64,000 nucleotides of DNA from Collimonas sp. OK607 (GTDB lineage Bacteria; Pseudomonadota; Gammaproteobacteria; Burkholderiales; Burkholderiaceae_D), in NCBI RefSeq assembly GCF_900111995.1, contig NZ_FOKF01000029.1:1-64000 (forward strand), read 5' to 3'. The notes beneath the pieces were generated by a model. That model was not told where the DNA came from, searched no databases, and worked only from the letters and a program-made list of their open reading frames with translations. Positions 15,363 through 24,882 of the stretch are shown in pieces; within the stretch, counting starts at the first letter, position 1; each line of letters begins with the position of its first letter. The translations under genes were made by a program, and so were the position numbers.

Positions 15363-16898
15363 ATGACTGCCTCATTCAATTCATCCAGTTCAACTCCACT
15401 AATCCAGCACTACATCAATGGCAAAGTGGTTGAATCCGGCAGCGGCCGCATGCAAGATGTGTTTAATCCCGCTACCGGTGCGGTTTCTGCAAAAGTTGTC
15501 CTGGGTAGCGTGGAAGAGGTCAACGCTGCAGTTGCTGCGGCGTCGGCCGCTGCGCCAGCGTGGGCTGACACTGCGCCGCTGAAGCGTGCGCGGGTCATGT
15601 TCAGGTTCAAGGAATTGATGGAACAGAATCACGATGCGCTGGCAGCGGCGATTACGCGTGAACATGGCAAGGTATTTTCCGATGCCAAGGGGGAAGTGAC
15701 GCGTGGTATCGAGATCGTCGAATTTGCTTGCGGCATCCCGCATCTGCTGAAGACGCAATTTACCGACAATATCGGTGGCGGTATTGATAACTGGAATTTG
15801 CGTCAACCGCTGGGTGTTACCGTTGGCATCACGCCTTTCAATTTTCCGGTGATGGTGCCGCTTTGGATGGCGCCGATGGCGATTGCTACCGGTAATACTT
15901 TTATTCTCAAGCCATCTGAACGCGATCCGTCGCCATCATTGATGATGGCCGATCTATTTCACAAGGCAGGTTTGCCGGATGGCGTATTCAACGTTGTGCA
16001 GGGCGATAAGCTGGCAGTCGATACGTTGTTGCAGCATCCTGACGTGAAGGCGGTATCGTTTGTCGGATCGACGCCAATTGCAGAATACATTTATCAGGAA
16101 GGCGCCAGGCGCAAAGGCGCTTACCCGCTTAGAGTGCAAGCGCTGGGGGGCGCCAAGAATCATCTGGTGGTGATGCCGGATGCCGATCTGGACCAAGCGG
16201 TCGACGCGTTGATGGGGGCCGCTTATGGATCGGCCGGCGAGCGTTGCATGGCGATTTCAGTGGCCGTCGCAGTAGGTAATGTCGCGGACAAATTGATAGC
16301 CGCTTTGATTCCACGCGTGAAGGCGCTCAAGATCAAAAATGGCATGGAAGCGGATGCCGAAATGGGCCCGGTTGTCAGCGCCGCACACAAGGATAAGATC
16401 GAGACCTATATTGAAGGCGGCGTTGCTGCCGGAGCCAAGTTGCTGGTCGATGGCCGTGGCTTGAAAGTAGCCGGCCTGGAGCATGGATTCTTCCTTGGCG
16501 GATCGTTGTTCGATCAGGTTACGCCAGAGATGACGATTTATAAGGAAGAGATTTTCGGGCCGGTTCTGTGCATCGTACGGGTTCCGGATTTTGCTGCCGC
16601 CGTGAACCTGATCAACGCCCATGAATTTGGTAACGGCGTATCGTTGTTCACCTCGGACGGCAATACTGCGCGCGAGTTTTCACGTCGGGTTGAGGTCGGG
16701 ATGGTTGGCATCAACGTACCGATTCCAGTGCCGATGGCATGGCATTCTTTTGGCGGCTGGAAGCGTTCTCTGTTTGGGGATACGCATGCGTATGGCGAGG
16801 AAGGATTGCGGTTTTATACGCGGTACAAATCGATCATGCAACGTTGGTCGCAGACGATTTCCAAAGGCGCTGAATTCACGATGCCGGTTGCAAAATAA
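15363..16898 (+). CDS. mmsA: CoA-acylating methylmalonate-semialdehyde dehydrogenase
   Basis: 511 residues, start preceded by AAAGGAAT. The enzyme converts methylmalonate or malonate semialdehyde plus CoA and NAD+ to propionyl- or acetyl-CoA in valine, inositol or beta-alanine breakdown. MmsA marks are '[17 protein letters not shown]', '[14 protein letters not shown]', the family-specific '[11 protein letters not shown]' in place of the usual ALDH catalytic Glu motif, and the catalytic Cys in 'GSAGERCMA'. The next gene follows after 46 bases of A/T-rich sequence on the same strand, so co-transcription with the GMC oxidoreductase is likely. Confidence 0.93.
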   Translation: MTASFNSSSSTPLIQHYINGKVVESGSGRMQDVFNPATGAVSAKVVLGSVEEVNAAVAAASAAAPAWADTAPLKRARVMFRFKELMEQNHDALAAAITREHGKVFSDAKGEVTRGIEIVEFACGIPHLLKTQFTDNIGGGIDNWNLRQPLGVTVGITPFNFPVMVPLWMAPMAIATGNTFILKPSERDPSPSLMMADLFHKAGLPDGVFNVVQGDKLAVDTLLQHPDVKAVSFVGSTPIAEYIYQEGARRKGAYPLRVQALGGAKNHLVVMPDADLDQAVDALMGAAYGSAGERCMAISVAVAVGNVADKLIAALIPRVKALKIKNGMEADAEMGPVVSAAHKDKIETYIEGGVAAGAKLLVDGRGLKVAGLEHGFFLGGSLFDQVTPEMTIYKEEIFGPVLCIVRVPDFAAAVNLINAHEFGNGVSLFTSDGNTAREFSRRVEVGMVGINVPIPVPMAWHSFGGWKRSLFGDTHAYGEEGLRFYTRYKSIMQRWSQTISKGAEFTMPVAK

Positions 16899-16944
16899 AT
16901 AGTATAAATAATAATATAAATAATTAGAAAATAGAAAGAGACGC

Positions 16945-18567
16945 ATGGAAACAGCAGGTAAGTACGACTACATCGTGATTGGCGCGGGGACCGCCGGCTG
17001 TGTGTTGGCGAATCGTTTGACACAGGATAGTTCGGTCAGGGTGCTACTGATTGAAGCAGGCGCAAAAGACGATTACATCTGGATCCATATTCCTGTCGGC
17101 TACCTGTATTGCATCAATAATCCTCGCACCGACTGGATGTACCGTACTGAACCTGATGTCGGTTTGAATGGACGTAGCCTGATCTATCCGCGCGGTAAGG
17201 TATTGGGTGGAAGCTCATCGATCAACGGCATGATTTACATGCGCGGCCAGGCGCGTGATTATGATCAGTGGGCGCAGCTTACCGGCGATCCGGCATGGCG
17301 CTGGGAACAGGTGCTGCCATTGTTTAAAAAGAGCGAAGATCACTACGGCGGCGCTAATGAATTCCACGGCGCTGGCGGTGAGTGGCGCGTTGAAAAACAG
17401 CGTTTGTCCTGGAAAATCCTGGATGCTTTCCGGGATGCTGCTGCTGAAGTAGGGATCCCTAAGGTTGACGACTTTAATCGCGGCGACAATGAGGGATCCG
17501 GCTACTTTGACGTCAACCAGAAACGCGGTATTCGCTGGAACGCAGCCAAGGCGTTTTTGCGTTCCGCCAGCGGCCGCGGCAATTTAACGATCATGACTGG
17601 CTGCCAGGCCAAGCGGCTGGTGCTGGAGCGCAGTGAGCAGGGGCTGGTGTGCAAAGGGGTTCAGTTTTCTGGCGGCGGCAAGGAGTGGCATGCCGAGGCC
17701 AGCCGCGAAACTTTATTAAGTGCGGGCGCTGTAGGTTCTCCGCAAATTTTGCAATTGTCCGGCATCGGTCCGGCGGCGCTATTGCAGCAGCATCAAATTC
17801 CGGTCATGCAGGATACGCCGGGTGTGGGCGAGAATCTGCAAGATCATTTGCAGATCAGGATGGCGTTCAAGGTTAGCGGCGTCAAGACTCTGAACACGAT
17901 GAGTAACAACTGGTTTGGCAAAGCTAAAATCGGCATGGAATATCTGCTGAGGCAGAGCGGCCCGATGTCGATGGCGCCTTCGCAATTGGGAGCGTTTGCC
18001 AAATCCGATGCAGCGCAGTCGACTGCGAATCTGGAATATCACGTGCAGCCTTTATCGCTGGAGAAATTCGGCGATCCTTTGCATGCGTTTCCAGCTTTTA
18101 CCGCTAGCGTCTGTAATTTGCGTCCGACTTCGCGCGGCCAGGTACGGATCGGTTCAGGTGCGGCGGAGGCAGCACCAAAAATCACGTTGAATTATCTGGA
18201 TACCGATGAAGACCGTAAAGTGGCGGCAGCTTCGTTGTTGCTTACCAGAAAAATTATTGCTGCACCGGCGTTACAAAGGTATCTGCCGGAAGAATTCAAG
18301 CCTGGTTTGCAATACCGGACTGAAGAAGAATTGATCAAGGCTGCCGGTGAGGTAGGCACCACGATTTTCCATCCGGTAGGGACCTGCAAGATGGGCCGTG
18401 GCGACGATCCGATGGCGGTGGTAGATAGCCAGCTCAGGGTTAAGGGCGTAGCCGGATTGCGCGTGGTTGATGCCTCCGTGATGCCGACGATCACCTCCGG
18501 CAACACCAATTCACCGACCTTGATGATTGCGGAAATGGCAGCAAAATTCATAAAGGAAGGCCGCTAG
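16945..18567 (+). CDS. GMC-family FAD oxidoreductase (choline dehydrogenase-like)
   Basis: 540 residues from an ATG preceded by AAAGAGACGC. The N-terminal 'YDYIVIGAGTAGCVLANRL' is the FAD Rossmann motif, with GMC signature 1 at 'GKVLGGSSSINGMIYMRGQ' and signature 2 at 'GAVGSPQILQLSGIG'. The C-terminal catalytic His region is 'HPVGTCKMG'. GMC enzymes oxidise alcohols to aldehydes. Placement right after mmsA suggests that the product may be an aldehyde or semialdehyde fed to MmsA, but the substrate cannot be read from sequence; 'choline dehydrogenase' would be over-annotation. Confidence 0.9.
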   Translation: METAGKYDYIVIGAGTAGCVLANRLTQDSSVRVLLIEAGAKDDYIWIHIPVGYLYCINNPRTDWMYRTEPDVGLNGRSLIYPRGKVLGGSSSINGMIYMRGQARDYDQWAQLTGDPAWRWEQVLPLFKKSEDHYGGANEFHGAGGEWRVEKQRLSWKILDAFRDAAAEVGIPKVDDFNRGDNEGSGYFDVNQKRGIRWNAAKAFLRSASGRGNLTIMTGCQAKRLVLERSEQGLVCKGVQFSGGGKEWHAEASRETLLSAGAVGSPQILQLSGIGPAALLQQHQIPVMQDTPGVGENLQDHLQIRMAFKVSGVKTLNTMSNNWFGKAKIGMEYLLRQSGPMSMAPSQLGAFAKSDAAQSTANLEYHVQPLSLEKFGDPLHAFPAFTASVCNLRPTSRGQVRIGSGAAEAAPKITLNYLDTDEDRKVAAASLLLTRKIIAAPALQRYLPEEFKPGLQYRTEEELIKAAGEVGTTIFHPVGTCKMGRGDDPMAVVDSQLRVKGVAGLRVVDASVMPTITSGNTNSPTLMIAEMAAKFIKEGR

Positions 18568-18790
18568 CAGAGACTATTCAGGGTAATCTAGTTTCCTTGC
18601 GTAAATATCGAGCAAACTATTTTGTCAGGCATAGTTAATTTCTGTAAAGTTTTTGTATAGTATTTCTACGTATTGCTCCAGTAGAGTGGCAACGGTAGTA
18701 TCCATAAAAAAATATAAGGCTGATAAGATGATTGCCATATTATCTTTACGCCAGGAATGTTCCTAACAAGCAATATCAATAGGAGACCAG

Positions 18791-19561
18791 ATGACCGACA
18801 TCATCTTGGAGACAAAAAACCTGACCAAGGAGTTCAGGGGGTTTACGGCCGTTAATGGCGTTAACCTGCAGGTCGAGCGCGGCCATATCCACGCACTGAT
18901 CGGTCCCAACGGGGCAGGGAAGACGACTTGTTTCAATCTGCTGACTAAATTCCTGGTGCCGACTTCCGGCCAGATCCTGTTCAATGGCCGCGATATCACC
19001 ACCGATGCGCCGGCCCAGATCGCGCGCCAGGGGATCATCCGTTCCTTCCAGATTTCTGCTGTTTTCCCGCATTTGAGCGTGATGGAGAATGTCCGCATAG
19101 GATTGCAGCGCACACTGGGGACTTCGTACCATTTCTGGAAAAGCGGCAAGTCGCTGGCGCAATTGAATGAGCGCGCGATGGAGTTGCTGGCAGAAGTCGA
19201 CCTCACCGAGTTTGCCGATACCCTGACAGTCGATTTGCCATACGGCCGCAAGCGGGCGTTGGAGATTGCCACTACCCTGGGTATGGAGCCGGAACTGATG
19301 CTGCTGGATGAACCCACGCAAGGCATGGGACATGAAGACGTCGACCGGGTCACGGCACTGATCAAGAAGGTATCTGCCGGCCGCACCATCCTGATGGTGG
19401 AGCACAACATGAATGTGGTGTCAGGCATCTGCGACAAGATCAGCGTGCTGCAACGTGGCGCGATGCTGGCGGAAGGCCGCTATGAAGAAGTCTCGAAGAA
19501 CCCGTTGGTAATGGAAGCCTATATGGGCACCACTACCGAGGTACTGGCAGGAGCGCATTGA
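18791..19561 (+). CDS. livG: Branched-chain amino acid-type ABC transporter, ATP-binding protein 1 (LivG)
   Basis: 256 residues. Walker A is 'GPNGAGKTTCFN' and Walker B 'LMLLDEPTQGM'; the signature motif is altered, reading 'LPYGRKRALEIATTL' as is usual in LivG. It energises the permeases LivH/LivM encoded downstream. It is the first gene of livGFKHM; its stop overlaps the livF start (TGATG). The 223-base leader 18568-18790 has a possible sigma-70 pair (TTGTCA, 17 bases, TAAAGT) but is otherwise unremarkable. Whether the cargo is an amino acid, amide or urea is not determined. Confidence 0.9.
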   Translation: MTDIILETKNLTKEFRGFTAVNGVNLQVERGHIHALIGPNGAGKTTCFNLLTKFLVPTSGQILFNGRDITTDAPAQIARQGIIRSFQISAVFPHLSVMENVRIGLQRTLGTSYHFWKSGKSLAQLNERAMELLAEVDLTEFADTLTVDLPYGRKRALEIATTLGMEPELMLLDEPTQGMGHEDVDRVTALIKKVSAGRTILMVEHNMNVVSGICDKISVLQRGAMLAEGRYEEVSKNPLVMEAYMGTTTEVLAGAH

Positions 19562-20319
19562 TGTCTGCAGTTGATTCCCCACAATCCCCATCTGTCGGCG
19601 CGGCTGCTAAAGGTACGCCTGCGCTAGAGCTCGAAAATCTGCAAGCCTGGTATGGCGAATCGCATATTTTGCACAATGTGAATCTGAGTGTGAACAAGGG
19701 CGAAGTGGTGACGCTGCTGGGCCGCAACGGCGCCGGCCGCACCACCACCATGCGCGCGATCATGGGCCTCACCGGTGCACGTAAGGGATCGATCAAGATC
19801 GGCGGCGTTGAAACCATCGCGCTACCGACCTACAAGATTGCCCATCACGGCGTTGGTTATTGTCCTGAAGAGCGCGGCATTTTTTCGTCCCTGTCGACGG
19901 AAGAAAACCTGCTGTTGCCGCCGTCGCTGTCGACCACTGAAAAGGGCATGTCTGTCGAAGAAATCTATGACATGTTTCCCAACCTGAAAGAACGCAGGAA
20001 CAGCCAGGGCACGCGGCTCTCCGGCGGTGAACAGCAGATGCTGGCGGTTGCGCGCATCTTGCGCACCGGTGCACGTTTGTTGTTGCTGGATGAAATTTCC
20101 GAAGGCCTGGCGCCGGTGATTGTGCAAACGCTGGCACGCATGATCACCACGTTGAAAGCCAAGGGTTACACGATCGTGATGGTGGAGCAGAACTTCCGGT
20201 TTGCAGCGCCTTTGGCCGATCGTTTTTACGTGATGGAACACGGTCAGATTGTCGAGTCGTTTGCGTCGTCGCAGCTGGAAGAAAAGATGCCGGTGTTGAA
20301 TGCATTATTAGGTGTGTAG
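19561..20319 (+). CDS. livF: Branched-chain amino acid-type ABC transporter, ATP-binding protein 2 (LivF)
   Basis: 252 residues from the ATG at 19561, which shares bases with the livG stop. The signature motif 'LSGGEQQMLAVARIL' and Walker B 'LLLLDEISEGL' are normal. Walker A reads 'LGRNGAGRTTTMRA', with Arg where almost all ABC ATPases have Lys. The conserved surroundings argue against a decayed gene. If this half-site is weakened, LivG would carry most hydrolysis in an asymmetric dimer, as in other degenerate ABC pairs; that is inference. Confidence 0.9.
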   Translation: MSAVDSPQSPSVGAAAKGTPALELENLQAWYGESHILHNVNLSVNKGEVVTLLGRNGAGRTTTMRAIMGLTGARKGSIKIGGVETIALPTYKIAHHGVGYCPEERGIFSSLSTEENLLLPPSLSTTEKGMSVEEIYDMFPNLKERRNSQGTRLSGGEQQMLAVARILRTGARLLLLDEISEGLAPVIVQTLARMITTLKAKGYTIVMVEQNFRFAAPLADRFYVMEHGQIVESFASSQLEEKMPVLNALLGV

Positions 20320-20379
20320 TTTGGGCAGGGAGTCTCGCTAATTGCGAGATGACGAGTCGTTTAAAAAATGGAGAAGACA

Positions 20380-21594
20380 ATGAATATCAAATTAAAGACT
20401 TTGGCAGTCGCGGTGAGCAGCACCATCGCTCTCGGTTTTGCAGTGCCTGCATCGGCGCAGATTTCCGGTGACGTCATCAAGATCGGTTTCATCACCGACA
20501 TGTCGAGCGTCTACTCCGACATCGACGGCCCTGGCGGCGCTGAAGCGATCAAGATGGCGATTGCCGATATGGGCGGCAGCATCAACGGCAAGAAGATCGA
20601 ACTGGTGACGGCTGATCATCAGAATAAAGCCGACATCGCATCGAGCAAGGCACGCGAATGGTTTGACCAGCAAGGACTGGACATGCTGATCGGCGGCACC
20701 AACTCCGGTACTGCTTTGGCGATGGCAAAGATTACCGCTGAAAAGAAGAAGCCGTTCTTCGAAATCGGCGCCGGCAGCACGCGCCTGACGAATGAAGAAT
20801 GCACACCTTACACCGTGCACTATGCTTACGATACCTACGCCTTGGCCAAAGGTACCGGCTCGGCCGTGGTAAATCATGGTGGCAAGACCTGGTATTTCCT
20901 GACCGCCGACTATGCATTTGGCGCGTCGCTGGAAAAAGATACGACCGCAGTGGTGAAAGCTGCCGGCGGCACCGTATTGGGCGCGGTCAAGCATCCGCTG
21001 AACGCTTCCGATTTCTCTTCCTTCATGCTGCAGGCACAATCGTCCAAAGCACAAATCATCGGCCTGGCGAATGCCGGCGGCGATTTGATCAATGCGGTCA
21101 AGGCAGCCAACGAATTTGGTGTCACCAAGAACGCCAAGCTGGCCGGTTTGCTGGTGTTCATCAACGACATCCATTCGCTGACACTGAAACAAACTCAGGG
21201 CATGTACCTGACCGACAGCTGGTACTGGGATCAAAACGACGAATCGCGCAAATGGGCCAAGCGCTATTTCGAAAAAATGAAAAAGGAACCGTCCAGTTTG
21301 CAAGCGGCCGATTATTCCGCCGCGATGCAATACCTGATGGCGGTCAAGGCGATCGGCACGGATGACGGCGAGAAGGTGATGGCGCACCTGCGCACCGCCA
21401 AGTTCAACGACATGTATGCCAAGAACGCTTATCTGCGTCCAGATGGCCGGGTGGTGCATGACATGACGCTGTATCAGGTCAAGGCGCCGGCTGACTCGAA
21501 ATACCCTTGGGATTACCTGACCAAGATCCAGACTATCCCTGGCGAGCAGGCTTTCACCACCAAGGCCGAGAGCAAGTGCGGATTGTGGAAATGA
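20380..21594 (+). CDS. livK: Branched-chain amino acid-type ABC transporter, periplasmic substrate-binding protein (LivK)
   Basis: 404 residues. The ATG at 20380 is chosen because GGAGAAG lies seven bases upstream; the ATG at 20368 overlaps that signal. A signal peptide (residues 1-25, ending PASAQ) exports it to the periplasm. The mature domain is a type I binding protein (Peripla_BP_6): 'GDVIKIGFITDMSSVYSDIDGPGGAEAIKMAI', 'GTNSGTALAMAKI'. Sequences of this type often bind amino acids, amides or aromatic acids. It sits between the ATPase and permease genes. Confidence 0.9.
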   Translation: MNIKLKTLAVAVSSTIALGFAVPASAQISGDVIKIGFITDMSSVYSDIDGPGGAEAIKMAIADMGGSINGKKIELVTADHQNKADIASSKAREWFDQQGLDMLIGGTNSGTALAMAKITAEKKKPFFEIGAGSTRLTNEECTPYTVHYAYDTYALAKGTGSAVVNHGGKTWYFLTADYAFGASLEKDTTAVVKAAGGTVLGAVKHPLNASDFSSFMLQAQSSKAQIIGLANAGGDLINAVKAANEFGVTKNAKLAGLLVFINDIHSLTLKQTQGMYLTDSWYWDQNDESRKWAKRYFEKMKKEPSSLQAADYSAAMQYLMAVKAIGTDDGEKVMAHLRTAKFNDMYAKNAYLRPDGRVVHDMTLYQVKAPADSKYPWDYLTKIQTIPGEQAFTTKAESKCGLWK

Positions 21595-21816
21595 TATAGC
21601 AGCTCTGCAGTAACCGCACTTGACCGTGGTTAAGAACCAAGGTTGTGAGCCAAGGTCAATTGCGTGGTCTGAAGATATGCCTGGCGCATCGTCAACCTGC
21701 TGCCGGCCTGCACATTTCCGATGAGATGCGCAGGCCGGTTCGCTGTTTGATATTTTGTCCGATGCGCTGTTCGATTGTCCTTCACTCGCCCGAGTGATTT
21801 TTTTGATGACATTGCC
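21595..21816 (+). promoter_or_regulatory. livK-livH spacer with two stem-loops
   Basis: The 222-base gap between the binding protein and first permease genes contains TTGACCGTGG/CCAAGGTCAA and CCGGCCTGC/GCAGGCCGG (perfect nine-base arms) without a T-run. Such hairpins can hold up 3' decay so that the binding protein is made in excess of the membrane subunits. This reading is inferred from position only. Confidence 0.35.
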
Positions 21817-22701
21817 ATGGAAATATTCGGCATTCCTTTTCAAGCCTTGATGAGCCAGCTGTTGCTGGGCCTCGTCAACGGTTCGTTTTACGCCATGCTG
21901 TCGCTCGGCCTGGCGGTGATCTTCGGCCTGCTCAACGTGATTAATTTCGCGCACGGTGCGCTGTACATGATGGGCGCGTTCCTGGCCTGGATCGGCCTGA
22001 CTTATTTCAACCTGAATTACTGGGTGATGCTGATCCTGGCGCCGCTGCTGGTGGGCTTGTTCGGCATCGTCATAGAGAAGACCATGCTGCGCTGGCTGTA
22101 CAAGCTGGATCATCTTTACGGCTTGTTGCTGACCTTCGGCATCACCTTGATGGTGGAGGGGATCTTCCGCTCGTTCTATGGCGTCTCAGGGCAGCCGTTT
22201 TCGGTTCCTGACCTGTTGAGTGGCGCTACCGATCTCGGCTTCATGGTGCTGCCGAATTACCGCGCCTGGGTGGTGGTGGCATCGCTGACGGTGTGTTTCT
22301 CAACCTGGTTCGTGATTGAAAAGACCAAGCTCGGCGCATATCTGCGCGCCGGTACCGAGAATCCGAAACTGGTTGAAGCGTTCGGCGTCAACGTGCCGCT
22401 GATGGTGACCTTGACTTACGGCTTCGGCGTCGCTTTGGCGGCCTTTGCCGGGGTGCTGGCGGCGCCGGTGATCCAGGTCTCGCCACTGATGGGCTCGAAC
22501 CTGATTATCGTCGTATTCGCGGTTGTAGTGATCGGTGGCATGGGTTCCATCATGGGATCGATCATTACCGGCCTGGCGTTAGGCGTAATTGAGGGGCTGA
22601 CCCGGGTGTTTTATCCGGAAGCGTCGGCCACGGTGGTGTTTATCGTGATGGCGATTGTGCTGATGATCCGGCCGGCAGGCCTGTTCGGTAAAGAGAAATG
22701 A
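21817..22701 (+). CDS. livH: Branched-chain amino acid-type ABC transporter permease (LivH)
   Basis: 294 residues from the ATG at 21817; the open frame extends back to a TTG at 21775 but MEIFGIPFQALMSQLLLGLVNG is the typical LivH start. Around eight hydrophobic segments are seen. 'GLAVIFGLLNVINFAHG' near residue 30 and 'NPKLVEAFGVNVPLM' (cytoplasmic coupling loop) are family marks. It pairs with LivM to form the channel. Stop and start of the next gene overlap (ATGA). Confidence 0.9.
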   Translation: MEIFGIPFQALMSQLLLGLVNGSFYAMLSLGLAVIFGLLNVINFAHGALYMMGAFLAWIGLTYFNLNYWVMLILAPLLVGLFGIVIEKTMLRWLYKLDHLYGLLLTFGITLMVEGIFRSFYGVSGQPFSVPDLLSGATDLGFMVLPNYRAWVVVASLTVCFSTWFVIEKTKLGAYLRAGTENPKLVEAFGVNVPLMVTLTYGFGVALAAFAGVLAAPVIQVSPLMGSNLIIVVFAVVVIGGMGSIMGSIITGLALGVIEGLTRVFYPEASATVVFIVMAIVLMIRPAGLFGKEK

Positions 22702-23705
22702 GCGGAGCAGCTATGAGCATGAGTATGAATACCAAGAAGATCGGCTACGGCTTGCTGTTAGTGGCCTTACTGGCAGCACCGTTCGGTATTTACCCGGTGT
22801 TCCTGATGAAGATCATCTGCTTCGCGCTGTTTGCCTGCGCCTTCAATCTGCTGATCGGCTTTACCGGTTTGTTGTCGTTTGGACATGCCGCATTTTTTGG
22901 CGGCGCCGGATACATTGCCGGTTATATGTTGACGACTCTGGGCTTGCCAACGGAAGTCGGGCTGATTGCAGGTACTGCCGCGGGTGCTTTGATCGGGCTG
23001 GTGATGGGCAGCCTGGCGATCCGTCGCCAGGGGATTTACTTCACGATGATCACTTTGGCGCTGGCGCAGATGCTGTATTTCGTTTGTCTGCAAATGCCGT
23101 TCACTGGCGGCGAGGATGGTTTGCAAGGTGTACCGCGCGGGCATTTGCTGGGCTTCATCGATCTTGGTAACGACTTGAATTTGTACTATGTGGTGTTGGC
23201 GATTGCCGTGGCCGGCTTTGCGCTGATCGTGCGTACCGTGAATTCTCCGTTTGGCCAGGTACTGAAAGCCATCAAGGAAAATGAGCCGCGCGCCATTTCG
23301 CTGGGCTACGACGTTAATCGTTACAAGCTGCTGGCCTTCGTGTTGTCGGCTGCTTTGTCGGGCCTGGCCGGTTCTACCAAGACGCTGGTGCTGGGTTTCG
23401 AAACGCTGACCGACGTGCATTGGACGATGTCCGGATTGGTGGTGTTGATGACGCTGGTGGGTGGCTTGGGTACTATCATCGGTCCGATTGTCGGTGCGTT
23501 GATCATCATCATGCTGGAAAACAAACTGGGCGATATTGGTACCTGGCTTGCATCTGTTACCCATATTGACTGGTTTAACGGGCTGGGCGAATCGGTGACT
23601 ATCGTTACCGGTTTCATTTTTATCGTTTGCGTGCTGGCGTTCCGGCGGGGGATTGTCGGTGAGATTTCTGCTTTGATTAGTAAGCGATCTTCCGAAAGTA
23701 GATAG
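22698..23705 (+). CDS. livM: Branched-chain amino acid-type ABC transporter permease (LivM)
   Basis: 335 residues, start in an ATGA overlap with livH; MSMSMN at 22713 is an alternative start. It is a multi-pass membrane protein with 'NLLIGFTGLLSFGHAAFFGGAGYIAGY' and the coupling-loop motif 'SPFGQVLKAIKENEPRAISLGYD', both characteristic of LivM. It is the last gene of the transporter operon, followed by a strong terminator. Confidence 0.9.
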   Translation: MSGAAMSMSMNTKKIGYGLLLVALLAAPFGIYPVFLMKIICFALFACAFNLLIGFTGLLSFGHAAFFGGAGYIAGYMLTTLGLPTEVGLIAGTAAGALIGLVMGSLAIRRQGIYFTMITLALAQMLYFVCLQMPFTGGEDGLQGVPRGHLLGFIDLGNDLNLYYVVLAIAVAGFALIVRTVNSPFGQVLKAIKENEPRAISLGYDVNRYKLLAFVLSAALSGLAGSTKTLVLGFETLTDVHWTMSGLVVLMTLVGGLGTIIGPIVGALIIIMLENKLGDIGTWLASVTHIDWFNGLGESVTIVTGFIFIVCVLAFRRGIVGEISALISKRSSESR

Positions 23706-23732
23706 TCGATGACGTAATCCTGGCCCGTGGTT

Positions 23733-23769
23733 AAAAACCCGTACTCAGCTTAGCTGGTACGGGTTTTTT
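23733..23769 (+). terminator. Rho-independent terminator of the liv operon
   Basis: The arms AAAAACCCGTAC and GTACGGGTTTTT pair around a 12-base loop, ending in a run of Ts, 28 bases after the livM stop. Confidence 0.92.
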
Positions 23770-23812
23770 GTTTTAGGGTAAGGATTAACATCATCTGCCC
23801 AAATAATAGGCA

Positions 23813-23851
23813 GCCCGGTAGGATGGGCACGATGTGCCCATCCTACCGGGC
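23813..23851. repeat. REP-type palindrome (single)
   Basis: The 18-base arm GCCCGGTAGGATGGGCAC and its perfect complement enclose the loop GAT. The GTAGGATGGGCAC core differs by one base from the GTAGGGTGGGCAC of the elements at 2498 and 12044. It lies between the liv terminator and the TauE/SafE gene. Confidence 0.75.
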
Positions 23852-23996
23852 TTATCCGAGCCTCCCCATTTTTTCCAGCTAATCGAATTACTTGGATAGC
23901 TATGACTAAATAACATAGCCATCCTGCATGCCTATTCAGGTTCAGACACGTAAAATTGCATGTCTTCAATATCCATCAAACTTCGTTTGCCACACC

Positions 23997-24770
23997 ATGC
24001 CTGAGTTATTTCCCGATTTTCTTATTTTGGCCGTTGCCAGTTTCGTTGCAGGTTTGATTGATGCGGTGGTTGGAGGAGGGGGCTTGATCCAGATTCCAGC
24101 CCTGTTCTCGATGCTGCCTAATACAGCACCAGCCACCATCTTCGGGACTAATAAACTGGCGGGGATATTCGGTACTAGCGCTGCGGCAATCAATTTCTCC
24201 AGGCGGGTCAAGCTGGCATGGAGTGCTGCACTGCCTGCGGCGGGAGCGGCATTTGTGCTTTCCTTCCTGGGTGCTTATGTCGTTACCCATATACCGACCG
24301 AGGCGATTCGTAAGTCTCTACCCTTTATTTTGCTGGCTGTCGCCATATATACGGTGAAGAAGAAAGACTTCGGTAGCATCCATGCCCCCCTGCATACCGG
24401 ATCGAAAGAGAAACTGCTCGCGATATTGATTGGTGGCGGTATCGGATTTTATGACGGTGTTTTTGGCCCTGGCACAGGTAGCTTCCTGATTTTCCTGTTT
24501 GTACGGTTTTTTGGCTTCGATTTCCTGGCGGCTTCGGCCGTATCCAAGGTTATTAACGTCGCGACCAATTTGGCTGCCTTGCTGTGGTTTGGATATAGCG
24601 GACATATCATCTGGCAGCTTGGATTGATAATGGCTATCTGCAATGTCGGTGGATCGTTGGTCGGTACAAGGCTCGCACTCAAACATGGCAGTGGCTTTGT
24701 GCGGAAGCTGTTTTTGCTGGTGGTGTCGGTATTGATCTTGAAAACTGGTTACGATGCTTTCCTTAAATAG
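23997..24770 (+). CDS. TauE/SafE-family membrane exporter
   Basis: 257 residues from MPELFPDFLIL at 23997; the frame runs back to 23928 but that part is not family-like. There are about eight hydrophobic segments, and the two internal repeats each begin with a Gly-rich turn: 'DAVVGGGGLIQIPAL' and 'GFYDGVFGPGTGSFLIFLF'. Family members export sulfite, sulfoacetate or other organosulfur anions, or are of unknown substrate. No sulfur gene is nearby to narrow it down. Confidence 0.85.
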   Translation: MPELFPDFLILAVASFVAGLIDAVVGGGGLIQIPALFSMLPNTAPATIFGTNKLAGIFGTSAAAINFSRRVKLAWSAALPAAGAAFVLSFLGAYVVTHIPTEAIRKSLPFILLAVAIYTVKKKDFGSIHAPLHTGSKEKLLAILIGGGIGFYDGVFGPGTGSFLIFLFVRFFGFDFLAASAVSKVINVATNLAALLWFGYSGHIIWQLGLIMAICNVGGSLVGTRLALKHGSGFVRKLFLLVVSVLILKTGYDAFLK

Positions 24771-24815
24771 GTGCCCAAGCAGGTGAGCAGGTAGGTAGAG
24801 ATACTTTTCCATAAG

Positions 24816-24850
24816 CGGCGATTGTTTCACGTGAAACAATCGCCGTTTTT
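24816..24850 (+). terminator. Terminator hairpin with a parS site as its stem
   Basis: CGGCGATTGTTTCAC and GTGAAACAATCGCCG form a perfect 15-base stem with no unpaired loop bases in DNA (in RNA the inner bases would open), followed by TTTTT. It lies 45 bases after the exporter stop. The inner 16 bases are a consensus parS, so one sequence may serve both uses. Confidence 0.75.
24823..24838. promoter_or_regulatory. parS: parS centromere site 1
   Basis: TGTTTCACGTGAAACA matches the bacterial parS consensus (TGTTNCACGTGAAACA) exactly. ParB clamps load here and spread; ParA then segregates the origin region. parA and parB lie 3.6-5.4 kb to the right. Confidence 0.95.
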
Positions 24851-24882
24851 GTTTTGACGTTTTCAAGAATCCGATATTGCAA

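Noticed and set aside
16945-18567. Naming the GMC oxidoreductase as choline dehydrogenase (betA)
   Set aside because: No betaine aldehyde dehydrogenase or bet regulator is adjacent; the mmsA context points elsewhere and the substrate is not readable from sequence.
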